A stretch of 64,000 bases of DNA, taken from contig NZ_JAINVH010000018.1 of assembly GCF_020400825.1 (NCBI RefSeq), positions 86,587 through 150,586 of the forward strand, in the 5' to 3' direction. Positions 54,229 to 62,306 of the stretch are shown one piece after another. Each line of letters begins with the position of its first letter. The stretch's first letter is position 1. Below the pieces are notes generated by a model, which saw only the letters and a program-made list of their open reading frames with translations, had not been told where the DNA came from and did no database searches. This DNA is from Streptomyces sp. HPF1205 (GTDB lineage Bacteria > Actinomycetota > Actinomycetes > Streptomycetales > Streptomycetaceae). Both the position numbers and the translations under genes were made by a program.

Positions 54229-54862
54229 CAACGTCATCCGCGTGCTGCTCGTCGACGACCACCAAGTGGTGCGCCGCGGCCTGCGTACGTTCCTGGAGGT
54301 CCAGGAGGACATCGAGGTCGTCGGCGAGGCCGGCGACGGCGACGAGGGCGCGGCCCGCGCCCAGGAGCTGCGGCCCGACGTGATCCTCATGGACGTCAAG
54401 ATGCCCGGCACCGACGGCATCGAGGCCCTGCGGCTGCTGCGCGACGCGGGCAGCCCGGCCCGGGTCCTCATCGTGACCAGCTTCACCGAGCAGCGCACCG
54501 TGGTCCCCGCCCTGCGGGCCGGCGCGGCGGGCTACGTCTACAAGGACGTCGACCCCGTCGCCCTCGCCGACGCGATCCGCTCGGTCCACGCCGGCCACGT
54601 CCTGCTCCAGCCCGAAGTGGCCGGCGCGCTCCTCACCCCGGACGAGACCGCGCCCGGCCAGAGCCGCGGCACGTCCCTCACCGACCGCGAACGCGAAGTC
54701 CTCGGCCTCATCGCCGACGGCCGCTCCAACCGCGAGATCGCCCGCGCCCTCGTCCTGTCCGAGAAGACCGTCAAGACCCACGTGTCCAACATCCTCATGA
54801 AGCTCGACCTCTCCGACCGCACCCAGGCCGCACTGTGGGCCGTCCGCAACAACCTCGGCTGA
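54221..54862 (+). CDS. NarL/LuxR-type response regulator
   Basis: 213 residues. Receiver domain: LLVDDHQVVRRGLR (acidic pair), phosphoacceptor Asp in VILMDVKMPGTDG near 57, Thr in VLIVTSFTEQ and Lys in GYVYKDVDP. The C-terminal LuxR helix-turn-helix has LTDREREVLGLIADGRSNRE and LSEKTVKTHVSNILMKLDL. Cognate to the overlapping upstream kinase. The GTG at 54221 is preceded by GGAGG. Confidence 0.95.
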   Translation: MGDNVIRVLLVDDHQVVRRGLRTFLEVQEDIEVVGEAGDGDEGAARAQELRPDVILMDVKMPGTDGIEALRLLRDAGSPARVLIVTSFTEQRTVVPALRAGAAGYVYKDVDPVALADAIRSVHAGHVLLQPEVAGALLTPDETAPGQSRGTSLTDREREVLGLIADGRSNREIARALVLSEKTVKTHVSNILMKLDLSDRTQAALWAVRNNLG

Positions 54863-55340
54863 CCCCCCGACCGCACCCCAAAGCCCCCCCACAGACCGCG
54901 GCGCGCGCCCCGCCCCGAAGCACCGCGGGGCGCGGGCGGCCCGCCCCCGGAGGCCCCAGGGGCGCGGGGGCGGCCCAGCCCCGGTGTACTCAGGGGCGCG
55001 GGGAACTGCGCGAGCAACCCTCTACGGTGAGGTGGTCCGGCGACGAGGCCAGCCACTCCTGCGGATCGGTGCGGCCCGAGGTGCCCGGCGCGGCGGTCGG
55101 GGCTCGCCCCCGGTGTACCCAGGGGCGCGGGGAACTGCGCGAGCAACCCCCCACCGCCAGGTGGTCCGGCGACGAGGCCAGCCGCCCCTGCGGATCGGTC
55201 CGGCCCCCACCGCCAGGTGGTCCGGCGACAACGCCGGCCACCCCTCACCCCTCCGGAACAGGGACGCCCCCGGCCGCCAGGCCGCAAGCCCCCCGCAGGG
55301 GGAACCCCACAAGCCCAAGCCGCGCAGACCCCACCCGACC
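54863..55340. repeat. Intergenic repeat region with a 129-bp tandem duplication
   Basis: Between convergent genes. A 129-bp unit is present twice (about 54978-55106 and 55107-55235). It contains CAGGGGCGCGGGGAACTGCG (54991 and 55120), a word I recognise as a very common streptomycete intergenic repeat, and GGTGGTCCGGCGACGAGGCC (55031 and 55160). A third partial GGTGGTCCGGCGAC is at 55216. The open frames here are Arg/Pro-rich shadows. No gene seen. Confidence 0.9.
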
Positions 55341-56132
55341 TCAGGGCCTCCGCCGCTCCGCCTCCTCCACATAAGCGTTGTAGGCCGCCACCTGCGCCCT
55401 CCGCGCCGTCCGCTCCACCGGCCGCAGCACGTCCGCCCGGGTCGCGATCTGGGAGGCGCTCACCGCGCCGCCGTGGCCGTCCGCGGCAATGGTGACGAGC
55501 GCGGCGACCCGCTGGGCCAGTTCGAGGACGCGTACCGCACGCGGGGGGTAACCCGGCGCGAGCACCTCCCGCCCGCGCGCCGCCCGCGCCCGGTACGCCT
55601 CCTGCGCGGCCTGCGCGGCCGGCCCCGCGCCCGCCACGTCGAGCCGCGCCAGCGCCTCCGTCGCGTCCCGCAGCGCCTCCGCCAGCTCCCGTTCCGCCTC
55701 GGCCAGAGACGGCACGTCGGCCGGCGGCGCGTCCCGTACCGGAAGGCACTTCCACTCGACCTCCACGTGCACGTCGCCCGCCGGCCCGGCCTCGCGGACC
55801 TCGGGCACCAGGCCGAGGAAGGCGCCACCCACGGTGACGGCGGCCTCGCCGGCCTCCATCGCGCGCGCGTTGAACTCCGGCGGACCGCTCAGCCCCAGCG
55901 GATGCCCCGGGACCGGCATCGCCAGCCGCAGCCCGGTCACCCCCAGCGCCCGCAGCCGGCCCAGGCCCAGGGTCAGACCGACCGGCCCGTGCTCCTCCCC
56001 GGGCAGTCCCGAGACCCGGTGCGCCGCGTCACCGGCCGTGATCCGGCCGGCCACGTCATCGGGCGCCACAAGTCCGGCAAGCAGGGCATTTCCCCACGCG
56101 ACCAGCCGTCCTGAACGAGGTTCATCAAGCAT
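55341..56132 (-). CDS. Conserved protein of unknown function
   Basis: 263 residues. The N-terminal part (1-90) is beta-rich with several Gly/Leu turns (GRLVAWGNALLAGLVAPDDV; GLRLAMPVPGHPLGL). The C-terminal part (about 140-263) is an Ala/Arg/Glu-rich helical region, probably coiled coil. No membrane segment or known motif. TAGGCT lies six bases before the ATG (minus strand), predicting a leaderless mRNA. It is divergent from the ABC ATPase gene and shares its promoter region. Confidence 0.8.
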   Translation of the reverse strand: MLDEPRSGRLVAWGNALLAGLVAPDDVAGRITAGDAAHRVSGLPGEEHGPVGLTLGLGRLRALGVTGLRLAMPVPGHPLGLSGPPEFNARAMEAGEAAVTVGGAFLGLVPEVREAGPAGDVHVEVEWKCLPVRDAPPADVPSLAEAERELAEALRDATEALARLDVAGAGPAAQAAQEAYRARAARGREVLAPGYPPRAVRVLELAQRVAALVTIAADGHGGAVSASQIATRADVLRPVERTARRAQVAAYNAYVEEAERRRP

Positions 56133-56256
56133 GCCCCCAGCCTATGGACTGGACCCGCCGCACGGTGGCGTAAGTTTTCCCCGGGGGTTCCTTCCGGCAC
56201 GTGCCGACGCCCCGGCGCTGCGGACTGACGAGACTGCAATGGGAGACAACGCGCTC

Positions 56257-57048
56257 ATGAGCGATGTGCTGGAGCTGGTGGACGTATCCGTGGTCCGCGA
56301 CGGACGGGCTCTGGTGGACCAGGTCTCGTGGTCCGTCTCCGAAGGTGAGCGCTGGGTCGTCCTGGGGCCCAACGGCGCCGGCAAGACGACCCTCCTGAAC
56401 GTGGCCTCCAGCTACCTCTTCCCGACCACCGGCACCGTCCAGATCCTCGGCGAGAAGCTCGGCAGCGTGGACGTATTCGAACTGCGCCCCCGCATCGGCA
56501 TGGCCGGCGCCGCGATGGCCGAGAAGATGCCGCGCCGGCAGACCGTCCTGCAGACCGTGCTCACCGCCGCGTACGGCATGACCGCGACCTGGCACGAGGG
56601 CTACGAGCAGGTGGACGAGGACCGCGCCCGCGCCTTCCTGGACCGGCTGGGGATGAACGACTTCCTCGACCGCAAATTCGGCACCCTCTCCGAGGGAGAG
56701 CGCAAGCGCACCCTGATCGCCCGCGCCATGATGTCCGACCCCGAACTGCTGCTGCTCGACGAACCCGCGGCCGGCCTCGACCTCGGCGGCCGCGAGGACC
56801 TCGTACGGCGACTGGGCCGGCTCGCCCGCGACCCGATCGCCCCCTCCATGATCATGGTCACCCACCACGTCGAGGAGATCGCGCCCGGCTTCACCCACGT
56901 CCTGATGATCCGTCAGGGCAAGGTGGTCGCCGCCGGGCCCGTGGAGAGCGAGCTCACCTCCCGCAACCTCTCCGTCTGCTTCGGCCTGCCGCTCGTCGTC
57001 GAGCGCCGCGGCGACCGCTGGACCGCCGCCGGACTGCCGCTGTCCTGA
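56257..57048 (+). CDS. ABC transporter-type ATP-binding protein
   Basis: 263 residues, one ABC domain: LGPNGAGKTTLLNVASSYLF near residue 40, Q-loop region around RPRIGMAGAAMAEKM, signature TLSEGERKRTLIARAMM, Walker B LLLLDEPAAGLDLGG, switch His in MVTHHVEEI. No permease gene is adjacent, so it is an orphan ATPase or works with a distant partner. The ATG at 56257 has GGGAGA upstream; an in-frame ATG at 56239 is an alternative. Confidence 0.9.
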   Translation: MSDVLELVDVSVVRDGRALVDQVSWSVSEGERWVVLGPNGAGKTTLLNVASSYLFPTTGTVQILGEKLGSVDVFELRPRIGMAGAAMAEKMPRRQTVLQTVLTAAYGMTATWHEGYEQVDEDRARAFLDRLGMNDFLDRKFGTLSEGERKRTLIARAMMSDPELLLLDEPAAGLDLGGREDLVRRLGRLARDPIAPSMIMVTHHVEEIAPGFTHVLMIRQGKVVAAGPVESELTSRNLSVCFGLPLVVERRGDRWTAAGLPLS

Positions 57049-57210
57049 CGGACCGCCACCGCGCGGAGCGCCGCCGGACCGCCGCCCTCCTGACGGGCCG
57101 TGCGCCCCCCCACGCCCCCGCGCCACCCCGGCCCCGCTCCCGCCTTCCGGGCAAATCGGCGCGCTCCAGGGCCTTTTGGGACTGCCGCACAGGGGGTCCG
57201 CGCGCCTACG

Positions 57211-57645
57211 ATGGGTGACGTGGACGCTTGGTTGTGGTGGCTCATAGCCGCGGTGGGTCTCGGCATCCCACTGGTGGTCACGGCGATGCCGGAATTCGGC
57301 ATGTTCGCCGTCGGCGCGGTGGCCGGCGCGATCACCGCCGCCCTGGGCACGGGCATCGTCGCGCAGGTCCTGGTCTTCGTCATCGTCTCGGTCGCCCTCA
57401 TCGCCGTCGTACGCCCGATCGCGTACCGGCACCAGAGGCAGCGCCCCGAACTGCGCAGCGGCGTCGACGCGCTCAAGGGCCGCCAGGCCGTCGTCCTCGA
57501 ACGGGTCGACGGCGGCGAAGGCGGCCGGATCAAGCTCGCGGGGGAGATCTGGTCCGCCCGGGCGCTGGAGAGCGGCCGGGTCTTCGACCCCGGACAGCAG
57601 GTGGACGTGGTGGAGATCGACGGGGCGACCGCCGTGGTGATGTAG
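57211..57645 (+). CDS. NfeD-like membrane protein
   Basis: 144 residues. Two or three hydrophobic helices (about 10-75) followed by a C-terminal OB-fold-like domain (about 88-144: LKGRQAVVLERVDGGEGGRI; VVEIDGATAVVM). NfeD-type proteins partner with SPFH (stomatin) proteins in membrane microdomains, and the next gene encodes one. TACGAT (57207-57212) overlaps the ATG; a GTG at 57220 is seven bases past it and could be a leaderless start instead. Confidence 0.87.
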   Translation: MGDVDAWLWWLIAAVGLGIPLVVTAMPEFGMFAVGAVAGAITAALGTGIVAQVLVFVIVSVALIAVVRPIAYRHQRQRPELRSGVDALKGRQAVVLERVDGGEGGRIKLAGEIWSARALESGRVFDPGQQVDVVEIDGATAVVM

Positions 57646-57783
57646 CCGCGGCCCGCCCGGCGGGCAGTCATGCATCAGGCCATCCGCCGGCCACGGACCG
57701 GGAATTCGCCGAACCCGGCCCGCGGCGCGCGAGTGGTCTGCGAAAATCGATCATCAAACGGCCAAGCGGCGCGGGAGTCGGGT

Positions 57784-58740
57784 ATGCAGCCCATCATCAT
57801 CGTCCTCATCATCCTGGTGGTGCTCGTCTTCATCGCGCTGATCAAGACGGTCCAGGTCATCCCCCAGGCACAGGCGGCCATCGTGGAGCGCTTCGGGCGC
57901 TACACCCGCACCCTCAGCGCCGGCCTGAACATCGTCGTCCCCTTCATCGACACCATCCGCAACCGGATCGACCTGCGCGAACAGGTCGTGCCGTTCCCGC
58001 CGCAACCGGTCATCACCCAGGACAACCTGGTGGTGAACATCGACACGGTCATCTACTACCAGGTGACCGACGCGCGGGCCGCCACCTATGAGGTCGCCAG
58101 CTACATCCAGGCGATCGAGCAGCTCACCGTCACCACCCTGCGCAACATCATCGGCGGCATGGACCTGGAGCGGACCCTGACCTCGCGCGAGGAGATCAAC
58201 GCGGCCCTGCGCGGCGTCCTCGACGAGGCGACCGGCAAGTGGGGCATCCGCGTCAACCGCGTCGAACTCAAGGCGATCGAGCCGCCCACCTCCATCCAGG
58301 ACTCGATGGAGAAGCAGATGCGCGCCGACCGGGACAAGCGCGCCGCCATCCTCACCGCCGAAGGCGTCCGGCAGTCCCAGATCCTCACCGCCGAGGGCGA
58401 GAAGCAGTCCCAGATCCTGCGCGCGGAGGGCGAGGCCAAGGCCGCGGCCCTGCGCGCGGAGGGCGAGGCCCAGGCGATCCGCACGGTCTTCGAGTCCATC
58501 CACGCCGGCGACCCCGACCAGAAGCTGCTGGCCTACCAGTACCTGCAGATGCTGCCGAAGATCGCCGAGGGCGAAGCCAACAAGCTGTGGATCATCCCCA
58601 GCGAACTCAACGACGCCCTCAAGGGCCTCGGCGGGATAGTCAACATCCCCGGCGCCCCGGGCAGCGGCGGCAACGGCAACGGCGGTGCGGCCACCACTCC
58701 GGCCCCCCGCCGGGAATCCCCGCCGTTCGACAAGAACTGA
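57784..58740 (+). CDS. SPFH/Band 7 (stomatin-like) membrane protein
   Basis: 318 residues. N-terminal membrane helix (2-22, Ile/Val/Leu-rich), then the Band 7 domain (about 25-200: QAQAAIVERFGRYTRTLSAG; NIDTVIYYQVTDARAATYEV). Next comes a helical stretch with repeated ILTAEGxxQSQ / ILRAEGEAKA units (about 200-235), and a Gly/Asn/Pro tail. Stomatins form oligomers that organise membranes. The neighbouring NfeD-like gene is the usual partner. ATG with GGGAG upstream. Confidence 0.93.
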   Translation: MQPIIIVLIILVVLVFIALIKTVQVIPQAQAAIVERFGRYTRTLSAGLNIVVPFIDTIRNRIDLREQVVPFPPQPVITQDNLVVNIDTVIYYQVTDARAATYEVASYIQAIEQLTVTTLRNIIGGMDLERTLTSREEINAALRGVLDEATGKWGIRVNRVELKAIEPPTSIQDSMEKQMRADRDKRAAILTAEGVRQSQILTAEGEKQSQILRAEGEAKAAALRAEGEAQAIRTVFESIHAGDPDQKLLAYQYLQMLPKIAEGEANKLWIIPSELNDALKGLGGIVNIPGAPGSGGNGNGGAATTPAPRRESPPFDKN

Positions 58741-58812
58741 CGCGTCCCCGCTGTGACATGATCGCTGCGCGCCCCTCGACCCCACAAGCGGCGGGGAGGA
58801 CGCACAGCGATC

Positions 58813-59592
58813 ATGGGAGTACTCATGTCACCAGTGGAAGCCCTGGCCGTCCTCGCGGCCGGAATCGGCGCGGGCACCATCAACACGATCGTCGGTTCCG
58901 GCACCCTCATCACCTTCCCCGTCCTGTTGGCGGTCGGCCTGTCACCCGTCACCGCCAACGTGTCCAACGCGCTCGGCCTCGTGCCCGGCTCGGTCGCCGG
59001 CGCCATCGGCTACCGGCGGGAACTCACCGGCCAGCGCGACCGGCTGATCCGGCTCGGCATCGTCTGCCTGGTCGGCGGCGCCACCGGGGCCGTCCTGCTC
59101 GTCACCCTGCCGTCCAAGGCCTTCGACGCGATCGTGCCGGGACTGGTCGGCGCCGCCCTCGTCCTGGTCGTCCTGCAGCCCCGGCTCGCCCGCACCCTCC
59201 AGGCGCGCCGCGCCCGCGAGGGCACCGCCGTTCCCACGCACGGCGGCCCGGTCCTGGCCATCGGCATGTTCCTGGCCAGCGTGTACGGCGGCTACTTCGG
59301 CGCCGCCCAGGGAGTCCTCTACCTGTCCTTGATGGGACTCCTCCTCGACGACACCCTGCAACGGGTCAACGGCCTCAAGAACGTCCTGGCCGCCATAGTC
59401 AACGGCATCGCCGCGATCTTCTTCATCGTCATCGCCCACATGGACTGGGCGGCGGTCGGCCTCATCGCCGCCGGCGCCACCATCGGCGGCGTCCTCGGCG
59501 CCCGCGTCGGCCGCCGCCTGCCCCCCACGGCCCTGCGCGCCCTCATCGTCGTCGTGGGCGTCGTGGCCATCGTCCAACTCGTCCTCAGATAG
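58813..59592 (+). CDS. TSUP (TauE/SafE) family permease
   Basis: 259 residues with about eight hydrophobic segments. The family signature is GAGTINTIVGSGTLITFPVL near residue 20, with the second copy GGYFGAAQGVLYLSLMGLLL near 160 and LQRVNGLKNVLAAIVNGIAA. The family exports sulfite, sulfoacetate or other small anions; the substrate here is not evident. Start at 58813 or, four codons later, at 58825. Confidence 0.9.
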   Translation: MGVLMSPVEALAVLAAGIGAGTINTIVGSGTLITFPVLLAVGLSPVTANVSNALGLVPGSVAGAIGYRRELTGQRDRLIRLGIVCLVGGATGAVLLVTLPSKAFDAIVPGLVGAALVLVVLQPRLARTLQARRAREGTAVPTHGGPVLAIGMFLASVYGGYFGAAQGVLYLSLMGLLLDDTLQRVNGLKNVLAAIVNGIAAIFFIVIAHMDWAAVGLIAAGATIGGVLGARVGRRLPPTALRALIVVVGVVAIVQLVLR

Positions 59593-59623
59593 CCGCCCGG
59601 CTCCCGGACGCCCGCCCCTCGGA

Positions 59624-59661
59624 CAGCGGACAGCAGCGGACAGCGGACAGCGGACAGCGGA
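59624..59661. repeat. Heptanucleotide tandem repeat, five units
   Basis: CAGCGGA at 59624, 59634, 59641, 59648 and 59655, with one 3-base interruption after the first unit. Non-coding, between convergent TSUP and HNH genes. Confidence 0.9.
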
Positions 59662-59749
59662 CGGCCCGGGCCCGGCCCATGCACGGCCGGGCGACGGTAC
59701 GCGGGCCATGCCTCACGTACCGCCGCCCGCCCGGCCGGCGAACGACCGC

Positions 59750-60253
59750 TCAGGCCGGCAGCCCCAGCCACTGCGGCAGACTCTCCCGGTCCCTCACACC
59801 CAGCGCCAGCAGCAGCGCGTCCGCCGGCGTCGGCTCGAACGGCCGCACCAGCAGCCGCATCCCGGCCTGCTCGGGAGTACGGTCCGCCTTGCGCTGGTTG
59901 TCCTCCGCGCACGCGGCCACCGTGTTCAGCCAGGTGTCCCCGCCCCCGCGCGACTTGGGCTGCACGTGGTCGACGGTCGTGGCCCGCCGCCCGCAGTACG
60001 CGCACCGGTGCCGGTCACGTACCAGCACACCCCGGCGCGACCACGGCGCCCGTTGTCGGAACGGCACCCGCACGTACCGGCACAGCCGGATCACCTGCGG
60101 CACCGGCACGTCCACCGCCGCCGCGCGCAGGCGCAGCCCGGGATGGGCCTGCTCCACCACCGCCTTGTCCTGCATCACCAGCACGATCGCGCGCCGCAGC
60201 GACACCGTCGACAGAGGCTCGAAACTCGCATTCAACACCAGCGTCTCCCGCAC
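59750..60253 (-). CDS. HNH endonuclease family protein
   Basis: 167 residues. LVLNASFEPLSTVSLRRAIV at the start and the HNH core with CAYCGRRATTVDHVQPKSRG followed by WLNTVAACAEDNQRKADRTP: two Cys of the zinc knuckle, Asp-His, Asn and a late Cys. The GTG at 60253 has GGGAGG eight bases upstream; a GTG three codons earlier is weaker. This class is a common single-gene family in actinobacteria, with unknown DNA target. Confidence 0.88.
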   Translation of the reverse strand: MRETLVLNASFEPLSTVSLRRAIVLVMQDKAVVEQAHPGLRLRAAAVDVPVPQVIRLCRYVRVPFRQRAPWSRRGVLVRDRHRCAYCGRRATTVDHVQPKSRGGGDTWLNTVAACAEDNQRKADRTPEQAGMRLLVRPFEPTPADALLLALGVRDRESLPQWLGLPA

Positions 60254-60791
60254 GTCGCCCACCTCCCGGCTCTCGCCCCGCCCCAGCGGCGAAGTGGCTC
60301 CACTGTGCCCCTGGGCATGCCCGTGAACAACGCAATTTCTCCCGGGCGGACGGCGCGTGACCGGGTAGGGGGGAGCAGGGAAAGATTCCGGAAAGAGGCG
60401 GCGAACACGGGCGGGAACGAGAGGTCGCGCTCCGGATGCCGCCCCCCGTGAGACGGCGCATCCGGAGCGCTCAGGCCGGCGCGGACACCCGGTGGTGGTG
60501 GCGCCGGGCTCCGGCGGACGGCAGGGCCGCGCGGCGAACGACCGCCCGGCGCAGCGCCCCGCCGCCCCCGCTCGCGCGGTGCCGGCCGACCCGGGACAGG
60601 GCCGTCTCCGGGCGTCTTGCCGGAGCCCACCGAGTCACCGGGCGAAGGACAACTCTGCGCCCGGCGACCGGGGAACGGCAACACGTTTTCCCGCCGCGCC
60701 CCGGCCTTCCGTAAACCTTGCGGCGGGCCGGACGCGGGGCCGTCCTTCGTACGCCCACGGGTCCGGCCCGCCCACGGGTCCGGCCCGCCGC
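60254..60791. other. Intergenic region, no gene seen
   Basis: 538 bases between the HNH start and the PEBP stop. It contains a hairpin at 60427-60470 (arms GCGCTCCGGATGC and GCATCCGGAGCGC). Open frames are Arg/Pro-rich and without Shine-Dalgarno or family similarity. Confidence 0.6.
60427..60470 (-). terminator. Hairpin, probable terminator of the PEBP gene
   Basis: 13-bp perfect arms at 60427-60439 and 60458-60470, loop 18 bases. It lies about 320 bases past the PEBP stop, so assignment is uncertain. Confidence 0.5.
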
Positions 60792-61331
60792 TCAGCCGCC
60801 GTCCGGCGCCTCGTACTCGCCGATGAGCTGCGCCCGCCCCAGCGTGTGGAAGCGCAGGTTGAAGCCCACCGCCGCCGGAGAGGTGTCGGAATCCGGTCCC
60901 AGCTTCTCCGTGTCGACCGCGTACACGGTGAACACGTAGCGGTGCGGACCGTCACCGGGCGGCGGCGCCGCGCCGCCGAAGTCCTTCGAGCCGTAGTCGT
61001 TGCGCGCGTGCACCGCGCCCTCGGGAAGCCCTACGAACCCGGCCGACCCCGCCCCCCGCGGCAGCTCCGTGACCGACGCCGGAATGTCGAACACCACCCA
61101 GTGCCAGAACCCGCTGCCGGTCGGGGCGTCCGGGTCGTAGCACGTCACCGCGAAGCTCCGGGTCTCCTCGGGAAAGCCCGTCCAGCGCAGATGCGGGGAG
61201 ACGTTGCCCGCCGCGAACACCTGGTCGTCCTTCAAGGTCGCGCCCGGCGCCACGTCGTCGCTCACCACCGTGAACTCCGGCACCGGCGGATGGTAGTCAT
61301 GGGGGAGCGGCCGCCGCGCTTGCTCGGTCAC
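60792..61331 (-). CDS. YbhB/YbcL (PEBP) family protein
   Basis: 179 residues, the usual length. FAAGNVSPHLRWTGFPEETR, SFAVTCYDPDAPTGSGFWHW followed by VVFDIP, and RNDYGSKDFGGAAPPPGDGP then HRYVFTVYAV are the conserved PEBP ligand-site segments (Asp-x-Asp-x-Pro, HW, PHRY). No signal peptide. Bacterial members have unclear roles. Confidence 0.93.
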   Translation of the reverse strand: MTEQARRPLPHDYHPPVPEFTVVSDDVAPGATLKDDQVFAAGNVSPHLRWTGFPEETRSFAVTCYDPDAPTGSGFWHWVVFDIPASVTELPRGAGSAGFVGLPEGAVHARNDYGSKDFGGAAPPPGDGPHRYVFTVYAVDTEKLGPDSDTSPAAVGFNLRFHTLGRAQLIGEYEAPDGG

Positions 61332-61459
61332 CTCGGCACCTCCTGCTTGATCGCTGATGACTGATCACTGACGGCCACGAGCCTAGATCCCGCCCGGCCG
61401 TCGCGCCCGCCACCCACCGCCGTGAACCGCCGACAGCGCGTCCACTACTCTCGTCTGCT

Positions 61460-62098
61460 GTGATCCCAGCGTCCCCGAGGACCCCCCTCAGCCGTTCGTT
61501 CTTCGACCGGCCGGTCCTGGAGATCGCGCCCGACCTGCTGGGCCGCACCCTGGTGCGCAGCACCGACAAGGGCCCGATCGAACTGCGGCTCACCGAGGTC
61601 GAGGCGTACGACGGCCCGAACGACCCGGGCTCGCACGCCTACCGCGGCCGCACCGACCGCAACGCCGTGATGTTCGGTCCGCCCGGCCACACGTACGTCT
61701 ACTTCACCTATGGCATGTGGCACTGCCTCAACCTGGTGTGCGGTCCGGAAGGCCGGGCCAGTGGGGTCCTGCTGCGTGCCGGGGAGATCACCAGGGGCGC
61801 CGACCTGGCCCGCGTCCACCGGCCGACCTCGCGCAAGCCCAGCGACCTCGCCCAGGGACCCGCCCGGCTCGCCATCGCCCTGGCCGTCGACCGCACCCTC
61901 AACGGCTGCGACGCCTGCTCCGACGACGGTGGCCCCTTCCGCGTCCTCACCGGGACGCCGCCGTCACCCGACGCCGTGCGCACCGGGCCGCGCACAGGCG
62001 TCGGCGGCGAGGGCGCCGACCACCCCTGGCGCTACTGGATCGACGGCGACCCCACGGTCAGCCCCTACCGCCCCCACACCCCGCGCAAGCGCCGCTGA
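61460..62098 (+). CDS. mpg: DNA-3-methyladenine glycosylase (AAG/MPG family)
   Basis: 212 residues. RLTEVEAYDGPNDPGSHAYR (catalytic Glu), TDRNAVMFGPPGHTYVYFTY, GMWHCLNLVCGPEGRASGVL and QGPARLAIALAVDRTLNG are the AAG family blocks. It removes alkylated adenines and hypoxanthine in base-excision repair. The start is the GTG at 61460, eight bases after TACTCT, so the leader is very short. Family length is normal. Confidence 0.93.
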   Translation: MIPASPRTPLSRSFFDRPVLEIAPDLLGRTLVRSTDKGPIELRLTEVEAYDGPNDPGSHAYRGRTDRNAVMFGPPGHTYVYFTYGMWHCLNLVCGPEGRASGVLLRAGEITRGADLARVHRPTSRKPSDLAQGPARLAIALAVDRTLNGCDACSDDGGPFRVLTGTPPSPDAVRTGPRTGVGGEGADHPWRYWIDGDPTVSPYRPHTPRKRR

Positions 62099-62120
62099 CC
62101 GGCCGGAGGCCGAAAACCAT

Positions 62121-62150
62121 CGACCGCGACCGCGACCGCGACCGCGACCG
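62121..62150. repeat. Hexanucleotide repeat CGACCG, five units
   Basis: Five perfect consecutive CGACCG units, then CCG repeats, in the 208-bp gap between mpg and tyrS. Non-coding. Confidence 0.93.
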
Positions 62151-62306
62151 CCGCCGCCGACCGACGCTCACGCGCCTACCGACCGCGTCCCGCGGCCCGC
62201 GACAAGTGGCGAGCGGGGCGCGGCCCGGACCGCGTACGCTCGTAAACCGCACGCCGGCAACACCGGGGACCGGGAGCCGGGAACAGGGAAGAGGAGACAC
62301 GGAACC

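Noticed and set aside
54863..55340. Small ORFs in the repeat region after the response regulator
   Set aside because: They repeat with the 129-bp unit and have no independent coding evidence.
60471..60758. 95-codon minus-strand ORF after the PEBP gene
   Set aside because: Strongly Arg-rich, no ribosome-binding site and no family resemblance.
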